Shown: positions 33,601 to 47,200 of the stretch, one piece after another
How the letters are laid out: each line of letters begins with the position of its first letter
Numbering within the stretch: position 1 is the first letter of the stretch
Assembly: GCA_027922465.2 (NCBI GenBank)
Contig: BQMF02000023.1
Span: 186,001 to 250,000, forward strand
Length of the DNA stretch: 64,000 bases
Direction of reading: 5' to 3'
Source: Turritopsis dohrnii
Taxonomy: Eukaryota; Cnidaria; Hydrozoa; Anthoathecata; Oceaniidae
The notes under the pieces: model-generated
Seen by the model: only the letters and a program-made list of their open reading frames with translations
Databases searched by the model: none
Told to the model about the DNA's origin: nothing
Position numbers and translations under genes: made by a program

Positions 33601-36379
33601 TATTTAAGGTTTTACATTAAAAATCATCGATTTTCATTAGTTTTTAATTCGTAAATATTCTTTAATTACCGGGGGTAAACTGTACATTCCAGTGGACGTA
33701 CTATGCAGTATGTGAACAGAAGGCAAACTAATACGTCATTCGCATAATTACGCATAATAGATTATTTACCCAGTCCTTTTAGCGCTGAAGATCATTCATC
33801 AAAATAAATGTGCTGTGTTAACATGGCTAATATTAATCGTTGATTTTAATCTAAACAACGAAGATTCAAAAAGTTTAAACGGTAAATTGTTGTTTCTTTA
33901 CCAAAAGTACATAAAATCACAAATTATTATTTTTTACCGGACAATCCCTTTAAAGCAGTCAATCTGCAGTGACGTATCCAGAGTTTTTTTGGGCATACCG
34001 GTACATACATTGGAGTGCAGTGGCCCACAAAGGCGCCACCATGGTTGGCGCCGAGCGGGAAAAGTTTGGAAATTTGTACCTCCAGATGATCTAAAAATGC
34101 ACTCTCCAGACATACAATGACATTAAAAATTAGCATATGACATGTCATTTTTTGTTTTTAATCCTTGTTACAAGAAAACATCAATATTTCTCCCACGCAA
34201 ATTCGAACCCTGGATCACGATGCACACACATGCGCCGACGAACAATTTCTGCCAATGTTTTTAAATCTGATATGATGCGCATGTGCTACAAAGTTTACAG
34301 CGTCAAAAATTCTGTGTTATTGTTTCATTCGTTTATATTTTTCAGGTTAAGGCTGTTGAAATTTCTTTCCATCTCAGGTGATATGCGACCGAACAAAAGT
34401 GTATCCAAAAACCTAATAAAATCCAAACAAGAGACTTTTCAATTCAATTTGAACGACCAGGTGTTATCACAACGCGGGAAATGATATTTCAAGAAGTCAC
34501 TGGGTTTCTATATTTTACTTACAGAAAACTATGGCAGAATTTATAATAAACACTCAAACCTGGAAGTGTTTCAAGAGGAAGGGAGGAATGCGATAGTAAA
34601 TATTTTTATTCGCCAGAAAAATTAGTTAAACAGTCTTCTTTGGAATATAAGTACTGTACCCCATTACATCCTTCGCATAGAAACTATGCATTATTACTAA
34701 TTTTTGTTCTTGCATCTACTGAAAAGAGTAAACAAACTTTATTTTTTGCACGCGTGGAAGATGGGGCACGAAGTAATGAACGAAAAACAAAAGTTGATAC
34801 ATCAATCCAACAGCAAAATGGGACGTAGGGTTGAATGCTTTATAGAGGTTTTTGGGAGTAAATCATAGCATAAAACGACTTATATGTGAAGGTTTGTAAG
34901 AAATAAGGTTAAATAACCGTTAAAAGATTGTTTTTACATAAAATATTCAAAGTTTAAAATTCCCGAAATTTCTTTTTTTGGGCGCGAGAGTTTGGGCGCC
35001 AATACCGGTCTACCGGTATCAAATCCTCCCTGGATACGTCCCTGATCTGTATTTCAACTTCATGCATCAATTGAAAAGGATTGCACCAAATTGAACCTTT
35101 TCACGGAGTCCATCAATAACGCAAATTAACACTAATATGAAATTTAAAATCGATACTGTCACATCTTGTTAAAAATAATAATTTCTCTGAAATTTCCACT
35201 GGAATGTCTTATTTGATCCTTTAATGTAAATATATAAATTAAAATCCCTTGACTAAATAGTATTCATAAAAGTGTGCAGCATTAATCCATCAGAACCAAA
35301 CTACTTTGAATTTAATGTGTAAATGTTATCACATACTTTATTCATAATGATCATTGCACTTAGTATCAACAAAACCACCAGGAAGAAAAACATCAAGTGA
35401 GAGCGAAGTTCCATGAAGGCAATTTGGTACTAGACATAGACAATGTCCATTATTTTGTTTTGATTTGTTCGAAATTTTGTATTTCAGAAAAAGCACAGCC
35501 GTGTCAAAAAACCTATCGACAGTGATGATGATGAAGATGTAAATGAGCGTGACCAAATTGCTCAAGATATATTCACTCAAGATGAGGAAGAAGAAGATGG
35601 TAGATTAACTCGTTCATCTCGACCAACAAGCCAGCAATCGCAATCTGTTTACACAGCCGTGCAAGACATCGATGAAGACTCTGAAGAAGGAGAGAACATC
35701 GATGATTTCATAGTTGATGATGATGACCAGCCGATTAAAACGAAAAAAGTGAAAAAGAGACAAAGAAGTGGCTATACAGACAGGTATCTCCGTATGATTC
35801 CCGAAATTCTTTGTGAATGATTTGTTTACTACCACCTAAACTGATATGGCACTCGGCATCAGAGCAGAAGGGCTTGAAACCCGGCCAAGCCATGTTTTAC
35901 CTCCCTCCTTACAAAAAGTGTGATTTCTTTATTGGACTCGAAGATCTTCACAATAAATATCATGAATGGTTCAAAACTTGTTCTAGTTCTTAAAAAATTA
36001 TTTGTGTTCAAGATTGATAGCTTTTATCTAACAACAGTTTCACTATAGTCCATGCTGCAGTTTACATCAAATAAATGTCAGTAATGATGTTACGCAATTG
36101 AAGAAAATAAGTTCTTTTGGAAAAATGACAGTGGTCTTAATCCTCCATCCAAAGTTAAAGTTTGCAGAAGTTTAATATTTTAACTGGTGTATTTACAGCG
36201 CCTTGCAAGATGCTCAAGACATATTTGGGTTAGAATTTGATCTAAGTGAATTTGATGCTGATGTCGATGACTTAGAAAATGACAACTTAGATGATGAAGA
36301 CTTAGATGAAGATGAAATCGCAGCTCGTATAGAGCAACGGAAATTGAGAAAAAAATCAAGCAAGAAGAGTATTTTCCAA
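30631..36379 (+). CDS. SUPT6H: SUPT6H exons 1-5: acidic N-terminal domain
   Basis: Residues 1-260 are dominated by Asp and Glu with lysine-rich islands ([16 protein letters not shown]). This is the disordered, histone-binding N-terminus. Conserved markers are [15 protein letters not shown] (human DFDLIEENLGVKVKR), [13 protein letters not shown], and [13 protein letters not shown]. The last residues of exon 5, SIFQ, begin the IWS1-binding motif completed in exon 6 ([13 protein letters not shown]). Confidence 0.95.
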
Positions 36380-39300
36380 GTAGGTTCTTTCAAAACAATG
36401 TGATGCAGACATCTTTTTCTTTTCTCTTCTTTTTATACCATTAATAAATAAATATTGTCACCATGTTGTTATTGTTGTTTTTTTTCAGATTTATGAACCA
36501 TCTGAACTTGAAAAGGGACATTTGACACTAGAAGATAACAAAATAAAGATAACTGACCAACCAGAGAGGTTTCAGTTACGTTCTGTTCCTGTGAAGTTTG
36601 TGAGTGAGGAGGCTCTGGACGAAGAAGCAGAATGGATTTACAAACAGGCGTTCATGCAAATGCCTATATCACAGCAAAACTTCCAGGTAAAACTAGCCAT
36701 GCATTGCAAACGGTTGTGCTCATACATTAAACTTGAATCATCATAATAATATCATTACATATCATTACATATATTATATGTAATGCTTCAGGGGATTTTG
36801 ATAACAGACCCTAAAAATCATTGTGAATAACGTTAAAATTATTATTAAAAAAAAGAATAAGTTTTATATCTGTATGAAATTTTACAGTTCGTTATCAGAA
36901 CCCCCCTGTGTATGAGTTTGAGCCTGATTCAATTCATGGAATGTGACTACACAGTCAAAATAGTTAAAGAAGATCCAACAGAATACAAGCTCTTTCAATT
37001 CCTCAATGAATCTTCCTGTTTTTTCTATGGTATCTGCTTTTGCAACCATTGCCAAAAAATATACTTTCACCACTACACTCCGATTTCTCTATGCGATTAT
37101 CTTCGAAAAAACATGGAAGCATGTGACAGTAAACAACATCATAAAACTTTTATTAAATTATAATCCAAATTTAAATGAAGAATAATGTACAACTATTTGG
37201 CCAAAGTTGAACATGTCTAACTTTAAAAAAAACCGGATGTTTTTATTTAAAAAAACATATATCTTTGCTGTTTACACCGTAACATTTTTTATGTTGCAAC
37301 TATATGATCCAATTGACCTATTTTGGCCTTTCCTGATTTGTTAAGCTAAGGTTACCTTGTCTCTTTAGGACCCTGCCGATCCAAATAAACAGTACACTTT
37401 TGAACCAAAGAATGTTACAGCAATTCCGAGGATTCGAGCTGCTCTCAGTTTCATGAAAAAAGACTTGTTTGAAGTATGCCCGAAATTATTTTTTCCAAAA
37501 AAAAGTTCGTTTATAATGAATTATTAATTCTTTTGTAGATACCATTTATAGCAATGTATCGGAAAGAGTATGTGGAACCAGAACTAAAGCAGGATGATTT
37601 GTGGAAGATTTATAATTGGGATGAGAAGGTAATTAGTTGTACTATGATGCAAATCTAATAAAGAGTCAGTTTTATTGATATGCAATAGTATTAACCATAA
37701 ACATATATATAATTATAGTCAATATAATAAATGATGATATATTTTAATTATAATCACACATAATCAAGAAATTAACTTCCAATGCTGATGAGCTTTTATA
37801 ATGGTACAGTTTGCTTTGTTCTACCATGATCTCAACTCCAGATGAGTGTTGTGGGCATGCTCCCTAACATTCACAAGTACCATTTTCAATCATAAACATC
37901 TGTTTCGTAGTGGACACAATTCATTAGGAGGAAAGAAAACATGAAACGTTTGTTTGAAGAAATGCAAACATACCAGTTTGAGATGGCCCGCGATAACCCG
38001 GACCAATCTTTGATAGATGGATTTCGACTTTTGGAACAAGAAGATATAGACAGGTAAATGATGTATCGCTTTGACTTGCTTACTCTTTGGCCTGGTCTCC
38101 AATGAAGTTTATAAGTTCTGCAACATTGAATAACAATGACTTTGTTACCCAAACATTTCAGTTGGTGCAGACATAGAAATAAAACTGAATCTTCTGCAAA
38201 ATGTTTTTTTTTTTTAATTCAGAAGTTTTCACATTTACATCAAATTCCTTCAGAAATCTCTATCAATCACTCATGCGAAAATCCTATAACCCAACACTAT
38301 TGCATTCAGAAATTCTTCTCTTTCAACAGCTTGGGGTTTCACCTACGTACACACAATTTTGAATCATTTCGATGTTCATAAGTAATAAGTGATTAAATTG
38401 CTACATGAATCAATTTGTTTCAATGTTTTTTTTGTGTGCTTTTTTTACAAACCATGATTATGTCTTTTGGGGGATTTCTTATGACCCCTTAACCTTTCGA
38501 CAATACTTCAACACTTCTGGGTACAACTCTTCTTTAATTCGAAAAATTCTGTAAATCAAACAGCTTTTCAGATATCATGCAATGCAATTTTCTTTTGAGA
38601 AAGTATCCAATCCAGGATTGATTTTCAAACTATTCAAGTAAGAAGATGCTTGAAGTCTTTGACCATTAGGTCAATAAGTAATCTTTTATTTATTGTTATT
38701 GTTACATATTGTTGCAAAATAAGTGCTTTTTATGTCTCACATATTAACCCTACAAATAGAATCAACTAAGGTCATAAAATTCGAAAACTTGCATAATTCA
38801 AACAAATCACAGATAATGAACTGTTGCATGTAGAACTGAGGGTTACAGTATGCTGATGTCAAATGTGGGAATCCCTCATTGGAACAAAAAGAAATAAGAA
38901 ATAAGAAACAACCAGCTCACAAACAGGTTTTCTTGTTTGTTTATAGACAAAATGTCTCTAAATGTAATTGTATGTTATAGAAACAGAAGGGTGCACAATA
39001 ACCGTTGAACGTTAAAAGTTTGTTACGTGACTAGTGATTGAAAAAAATGGAACTGTTTCGAAATGGGTGGGTTATACAAGCATTTGTTTTCTTTAGAATT
39101 GATAATGCTCAAGGTTTTGACGAATTGATGGACATTTACTTGCACTTTCAATTGTATTATGGGAATGACATACATGGCTTGCAGGAATGGAAAACAAAGA
39201 ACAAACAACCTCGAAAGAAAATGAAAAAGAAAATAATCAAGGTCAAGAAAGTAAAATCCACAGAAAAAGGAGATTCGAACAAAGAGCATGATGGGATGGA

Positions 39301-42300
39301 GGTCTCTTCCCAGGATCCTGAGACTGGAGAAGCACTGCCTCAGGAAAAAAACGTCAACGATGAAGGGTTGGACAATGAAAACGAGGAGAGTGAATATGAA
39401 GACCAGGAAATCGAAGTTACTGACTCTGAAGCAGAACAAGAACCAGCAGTGGAAAATACAGAAAATAAACGAAAACTTCCACGCAGGAGAGATTTATATG
39501 TTATCTGTAAAGATAGTGGTAAGTATCTCATCACATATTAAATCAATTTCTTTGAAAAAATTTATTTCATCAAAATTTGTTTTACTTGTAGGACATTCAT
39601 AGCATTCATAGAATTGGCACTTCATCAGAGTTCCCCAAGTTTCTTATATTTTGAGGAGTCTGGTACTAAGTTCTTTAAGTCTTTTCTGTAACCCAGGCTT
39701 CGCCATGACAGCTACATGATCACGGTTCTGTGCGCTGTCACATAGCTAAAGCTATGCAATGGATGTGTTTTTTCGCGTAGTTACGATTTAGCTTAATCTG
39801 ATAAACTTTTTCCTGTTCTTGGTATTGATTTGTTTATTTGTTTATTGATTCAAAGACACATGCTTAAAGTATACCACTAAGTGGTATCTTAAACTAACTA
39901 TATTCCCGTAAAGAATTGTAATATTCAGATGAAGCTGTTTTCTTTCTAAAAGCCAATTCCGTAAACTCCAGAGTAGTTTAAGTCTTATTTCTAATTTCAT
40001 AGTTCTGATGTACTTAAAATTTATGGAACAAATCTGTAGTACTTTTTACGTGAGGTATATTTTCCTTTTGTAAATGATGCAATTGTAAGTATGACTCAAA
40101 TTGAAAACAAGGCAAAAACTGTTCTTTCAGAATGATATTGCCTGATATCTGATTTGTGTCATCTTATACAAAGAAAATATTTGGACATTAATGTTTCAGG
40201 ACTATCTGTTTTGGCATCAAAATTTGGATTAACACCAGAACAGTTTGGCGAAAATATGCGTGACAACTATCAGCGACATGAGCCTGAGCAATGCCAACAA
40301 GAACCTCTTGAAATTGCTGAACAATACATATGCAAGTAAGATCTTGTAGCGTGATCATAATTTTGCTTGTGATATTTTCAGTATCTTCTCCACTATAAAA
40401 TTTAAACCATTACTCATAGTACATTCCCCAGTGCTGAGGCTGTTTTGACTGGTGTCCGACATATGGTAGCAGTTCAAATTTCTCGCGATCCACTAGTTAA
40501 ACAAACAGTACGCCAAATGTTCTATGAACGAGCGAAAATTCACATTACACCGACAAAGAAAGGAAGGAAGGTTGCATTTGATTTTACCTATACACAACAT
40601 GCTGACCGAAACTTCTCTTTTTCTTTAATTTTACTGGCAAAGAAAGTAAATTAATTTAGCAAAGCAATTTTAAAAAGCATTTCAGAACGATTTTTTTTTA
40701 TCTTTTGATGTTCTTATCGTAGAAAGAACCCGTTCTTGCCATAGCTCTTGATTAAATCACAATTAAAGTTAAGAATAAATCTTTCAGAGTTCCACAATCT
40801 GATTAAAGATTTTATGTGTTCTAAAGGAAATTGATGACTTCCATGCAAGCGCTCCTTTCAAGTACCTTTGTAACAAACCAGTTCGTGACCTTCATGGTGA
40901 GCAGTTTTTAAAGATGTCTCAAGCAGAACAGGACCAGCTAGTAAAAATCAAAATCAGCATTGATAACGAAAGTTCTGACCCAAATCAACAAGGGTATGTG
41001 GATACTTGTTACATTGTAATTGTTTTTCTTTAAACTAATACTCAGTGTTAAGTAAAATGTAGATGTCTGTAATCAATAAGCAATAACCCTTTGTTGATGA
41101 TGAAGTATCTTTTTTGAAAAATACCATTTTTTTTTACATGCTTTAGATTTTCATTTCTTGATGAAATTAAACAGCTGTATAACAAGGTAAGCTGAATCTC
41201 GTCCTTTGTTTTGTTTCACAGTGGTTATTATGTTATTAAGTTTTCTGTATTAGAACTTTCATTTTACACAATGCAACATGCAATTCAACAGTTTTCTGAC
41301 AAATATTCCCCAAAACGTTTCTGTCTAGTTACTAGTTTGAACGAACTTTCAACTGCAAATGGCCTTATTCAATTGGCAAACGAGTATATATTTTTCCTTT
41401 CAACTTTTTATTATCTTTTATGTATAGGATGAATTTAGTCACCTGGTGCAAGAATGGAACAAGCAGCGTGCGGAGATGCTATCACTTGTTCTCAATAAAT
41501 TGTTATACCCTCTGTTCACAAAAGAACTAAAAAGCAAGTTGCTAACTGAATCGAAAGAATTTGCCATGCAAGTAAGTCGTTCTTGTTGAACTTCAACAAC
41601 AAACTCTGTCAGTGAAGGCTTGAAAACATGTTAGGAAAAATGTTTTGTGTTAAGTGAAAAGCTTTCGAATGGTTGGTCATTTTTACGGTTTAAATCAAAA
41701 TGGTAGCCCTGTTTTAAACCTACTTCGAGGCAAGGATGTTTTAGGATGTCTTAAAAAAAATAATTTAATTTACTTTTAATGATGAAAGATTTCCAGATAT
41801 TTTTGGAGTTTCACATGTGGGAGAAAAACACTTTTTCCAAAATGTTCAAGAAGGTTTAGTCCAAAATACTTAAGTTTATGATTTGTTGTCAAATTATTTT
41901 TTGCAACTGACAAACTTGTACGTAAGAGGCAAAGCAAAATGCTCACTTGATCAAATGAAAAACTGCTAAACAGTAGATGTGGTAGATTTTAAGCTGTATT
42001 AGAAGTAAGGGCTTCACTATACAGAGAGAATGGCCTAAGATCTGTTTAGAATACACTATCTTTCAAACTATATATACTATATTGTTTTTGATTAACAGTG
42101 CGCTGCTTTGCAACTACGTAACTGGATATCCGTCGCCCCTTATCAACCAGACTCCAATTATGATGAAGAACATGATTACGAGTCATCTCGTTGTCGTGTT
42201 TTGTCATGTTCTTTTGTTCCTGATCAAACTAGCGCTTCCTTTTTTGCGATGATTGATAGTGATGGTCAAGTGGTTGATTTCTTGCGATTGAAGTACTTGA

Positions 42301-44203
42301 TGTGGAGAAGAAATAGTCCCAAGGAATCGGAAAGGATAAGCAAGGTACAAAAAGTATAATAAATGTAGTTGTAGAAATTTTTACAAATTTCTGAAAATTG
42401 ACGGGTGTTCTGGATATAAGTCTATGAATGTTATAATTTAAGTAATATGAAATATAATTATGATGGAAATAATTGTGAAAGTCAGGGTCTAATCTAGAAT
42501 GGAAGGGCAGCGTCTGGCAGAAGGGAAAAAGGGCACATGAACATCTGAAGGACACTTTTTTTAGGAAAAGGGCAACCTGAGCTTTATTTCGGTGGGTTAA
42601 ACCTGTGACCCCCCTATACAAGAGTAATTTTTGAAGTTTTTAAAGTGAAATAAATTTTTTAAAAACAAAAACGCAGAAGGCAGCGTCCAATCAACGGACG
42701 CTCTTTTGGCCTAGGTTAGACCCTGAAAATTGTGAAATGAAGATTGAGTTGATTTAATGGCAGATTCACACTAATGAATAAGTAAAATTGGAATGCATAT
42801 AAGATCACACTGGTGCAAAACAGTCCTTGTTTTCATGAAATAACAGGTAGCATACCCTATGTACCCTAGGTCACAGCTATATCTGAAGCTACGAAATTAT
42901 GAAGCAGTGAGGGGATCAGAAGATCAGGATATTAAATATATTTTTGCTTCAACACCTTCATACATGTAAATCAGCCTTGCAGTTTCCTATGAGTATGAAT
43001 TAGGCTTTGCAGTTTCCTTTTTAATTTTAGGAGAAGGACATGGAAAGATTGAAAGATTTCATCAAAAAACACCAGCCTCGAGTCGTTGCTGTAAGTGCAG
43101 AATATCGGGAAGCCCAAACCGTGGTAGAAGATATTACCAAATGCTTGCAAGAACTGGAACAAGAACAACAAATGTCACACATTACTGTTGAACTTGTTGA
43201 TGCCGAGGTGGCTAGGGTTTATCAGGATTCCCCACGATCCGAGGTAACATGTGTGTTTCGGTAAGACAGAAAGTGAATGATAAAAAATACGCTGCTTTGC
43301 CATAAATGTTTTTTATAATCTTTGCTGAGTGAAATGTACTCAGAACATATTGTTTCTGTGTGTAGCAATCATCTTTGCATGCATAATACTTTATGATTTC
43401 TTTACATTGCTCTGCATGTGCTTTTGTATGTAGGCAGAGTTTCGTGAATATCCCTCCTTATTACGACACGCCGTATCGATAGGACGTCGCATTCAGGAAC
43501 CGTTAGTTGAGTTTGCGGGTTTATGTGGATCAGAAGAAGAACTTCTTTGTCTCCGCTTCCATCCGTTACAGGTAGTTTACAGAGGCATATCTTGAGTTCA
43601 GATTTTGTCTTTATTTTGTGAAAATGTTTCGTCGATTTTCTCCAGGACTTACTATCAACGGAGTTGCTTCAAAAATACCTTCTGATAGAATTCATTAATC
43701 AAGTCAATCAAGTGGGTGTTGATATAAATCGTGCTCTCGATTTCCCACACACATCTGTATTGGTACAATTTCTATGTGGCCTGGGACCGAGAAAAGCCAA
43801 TAACCTCCTTAAGGTATTTTGTTTCTTTCTACCCAGCAGGTAAATTATATTCGAAAATCACTGCGAAGGAGTATATTTCTATAGAAATATACACATTTTT
43901 TCGATAAAAATGTTCTTCATCGCGGTGGCTATTTGAAGATTTTGCTCACTGGGTACATTTATTTTTTTTTTTAGATCCTGCGTCAACAAGGAGTTAAACT
44001 AGAAAATCGTTCGCAGCTGGTCACAGTCTGTGAGATGGGACTGCAAGTGTTTTTAAACTGCGCCGGTTTCATTCGACTTGTTCACACTGACTCAAGTGAA
44101 AAATACGAAATATTAGATACCACTAGGATACATCCTGAGACGTATGATTGGCCAAGGAAGATGGCTATTGATGCTTTAGAGTATGATGATGTAAGTGATG
44201 CAT

Positions 44204-44298
<95 letters not shown>

Positions 44299-47200
44299 GA
44301 AGAGAAGAAATGAAAAAAGCCCACTGTAAAATAAGGACAGACGGAAATAATAATAAGTCAACTCCAGTCAGATACAGATTCTGTATGACGTTTCCTGTTT
44401 TGTATAGGGTATGGATGAAGCAAATCCTTCTTCCGCTGTGGAAGAAATTCTTGAACAACCTGATCGACTTAAAGACTTAGACCTGGACGCCTTTGCCGAT
44501 GAGTTAGCTCGACAAGGTTTCGGCAACAAGCATATCACTCTTTACGACATACGAGACGAACTTATTTCGCGTTTCAAAGATCACAGAACCGTGTACAAAA
44601 GCCTGACCACTGAAGAAAGGTTTCGTCTTTTAACAGGAGAGACTACACAAACTTTATATTACGGTAAATTGGTCACGTGTATTGTGACAGGCTTCGCATA
44701 CAAGAAGCCAGCTCGTGATGATCTTGATTCAGCAAATCCAACCAGAAATGACGATACCAATCTGTGGAAATGCCCGATTTGTTTAAGAGACACTTTCCCC
44801 GATCTGAGTGAGGTACACACTTCATTACGTTCATCACTTTTAACCCTAGCCGGCACATTTGATAAAAAAATCACTACGAGTGAGTGCATTTCTATAGAAT
44901 TATACATACAATTTCAATGAAAATACTCTTCATCGAAGTGACTTTTTGACGAATTGAGGAAACAACAGGAAAGCTTGCTCATTGGTGAAGATTCACTTGT
45001 TTTAAGGTTTGGACTCACTTTGACAATGGCAGTTGTCCAGGACAAGCAGTTGGTGTACGAACCCGATTAGAATCGGGTATATCCGGTTTCGTGGCTACAA
45101 AGAATATCAGTGACAAAATGGTGAAAAGGCCTGAAGACAGAGTGAAGGTCGGTGTTTTTTTGTTCTTGTTAAACATTGTGACAAACTATCATAATATGAT
45201 AATTGATCAATACAGGAACATATCCCGGGGTAATTTTGGCAAAGCGTTTTGGATTTTATATTTTCTACATTTTCTACACAATTTTATAAATCCATGAAGA
45301 TTGATACGAAAAGCTTTGAGGAAGTTATTGTTGTTCTTAATACCGTATTTCCTTTATTCGTCTTCTTCCCGATCCGAGTGAATGAGAAGATTGAAGAGGA
45401 AACACGGTATTGTTGTTCTTTTAAATTAGCTGTATACGTTGTATGGATTATATAGTAGAGATAAATTTCCTGTGGTGAACAATATTTTATAATTTTGTTG
45501 TACGACTTTTATTACGCATAATTTGTATCACAGGAAAGTCACTGCTGTGCTTTTGAAATGCACGCAAATATGCACACTATTTCAGTGAAAATACTCTTCA
45601 TCTTAGTGACTTTTTGATGAAATTTCACACTAGACAATGTGCAATTATATATATTGACACGAGGTTGAATGTATAATAAATAATTGCCTGTAGGTAGGAG
45701 GGTAACATCATGGTCTTTGTTGTCGCCTTCCTGGTCACACATTCTATATATACTAATAGTGATTCTTCTTTATTAAAGGTTGGAATGTCCCTGCACGCAA
45801 GAGTGTTAAAGATCAATTTCGAGCGGATGCAATTGGACTTGTCATGCAAGACCTCCGACTTAAACGATGCACAAGGAAACTTCAGGTAAAATCAATATTG
45901 TCAATGATCGACCAATCATAGGCAAATAAGAAAACAGCCGACCAATCGAAAATCAGTATTTTCAAATATTTTTTTCTGCTTGGTTGTTGACGGTTAATTT
46001 TCACTGGCGTTGATTCTGCGTGTGAGTGGCGAAAAATTTCTCCGATTTTATTTTTCCCAAACTTAATCTAAAACCGACTAATAACTAAATGCAAGCCCGA
46101 CTTTTACCACAACTTTAACCTGACTTTGTCGGAGGAAACCCAGAACTTCAAAAAGTCACTGTGACGGAGAGCATTTCTAGTGAAATTGTGTGTAGATTTC
46201 TATAGAAATGCACCCCTTCGCAGATACTTCTGCTGACGACCATGTTCTTTTTATAGGCCAACCCGAGATTTATATTACGATCAAGAAGCTGCTGACAAAG
46301 ACAGAAAACAAGAAGAAAATTTGAAATTAGCACACGCCAAACGAACCAGTAAGTCAATTGTCTGCATGGAGAAGGGTGCTATATTAATTGTCTGCATGGA
46401 GAAGGGCGCTATATTAATTGTCTGCATGGAGTGCTATATTATGGTGCAAGGGTGCTATATTATGGTGCAAGGGTGCTATATTATGGTGCAAGGGTGCTAT
46501 ATTATGGTAAAGCGTTCAAGAGGAGGCGCTATAAAGTGATTGATGATAGGACTGTTCGAGCGGTTTTAGCTTTTTTCGGGTTTGTGTTCCTAGTGAAAAA
46601 TTTGTTGAAATTACTGCGAAGTAGTACACTTTTACAGAAATATACGTATACTATCCCAATGAAAATGCTCTTCGTCGCAGTGTCTTTTTTGAAGTTTTTC
46701 CCACTACGAGGAAACTTTGTAAATAGTCAGAAACCCACCAGATTCAAGTCGTTTTTTTGCTGAATCTTTTTATAAGCGAAGTCTCGATTAACAGGTTAGT
46801 TAGCATAAGATTTATTCACAAGTCTTTTTTACAGCCTATTTGAAGCGGGTCATTGCTCACACTTCCTTTAAAAATGTAACGTTCAAAGATGCAGAGAAAT
46901 TATTAGAAGAGATGGACCAGGGCGAATGCATCATTCGACCGTCAAGCAAAGTAAGAACTTCTATTTTTCACAACCTTTGCCTTGTTTATTACGTAATGTT
47001 TGGTCGCATTTGTCCCGTCGTATTTGTCCCGTCAAACCGATTTGGATTGTTAGACCTTGAGTCGGAGTTATGTCGGAGTTAAAAGGTTGTTGTGGTAATG
47101 AAAGTTAGATTTTTCTGCCTAACTTTCCTCTATGCCGAACAAACATAGGTCTGGTGTCACACTTTCCCTTATAAAGTCCATGAAATTGCTACGAAATATC

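Noticed and set aside
39023..39439. 138-codon minus-strand frame rich in Phe
   Set aside because: Antisense shadow of SUPT6H exon 10.
44035..44313. Open frames giving poly-Val, poly-Thr, poly-Gln or poly-Asn
   Set aside because: They are read-through of SUPT6H exon 20 into the GTT microsatellite and its antisense.
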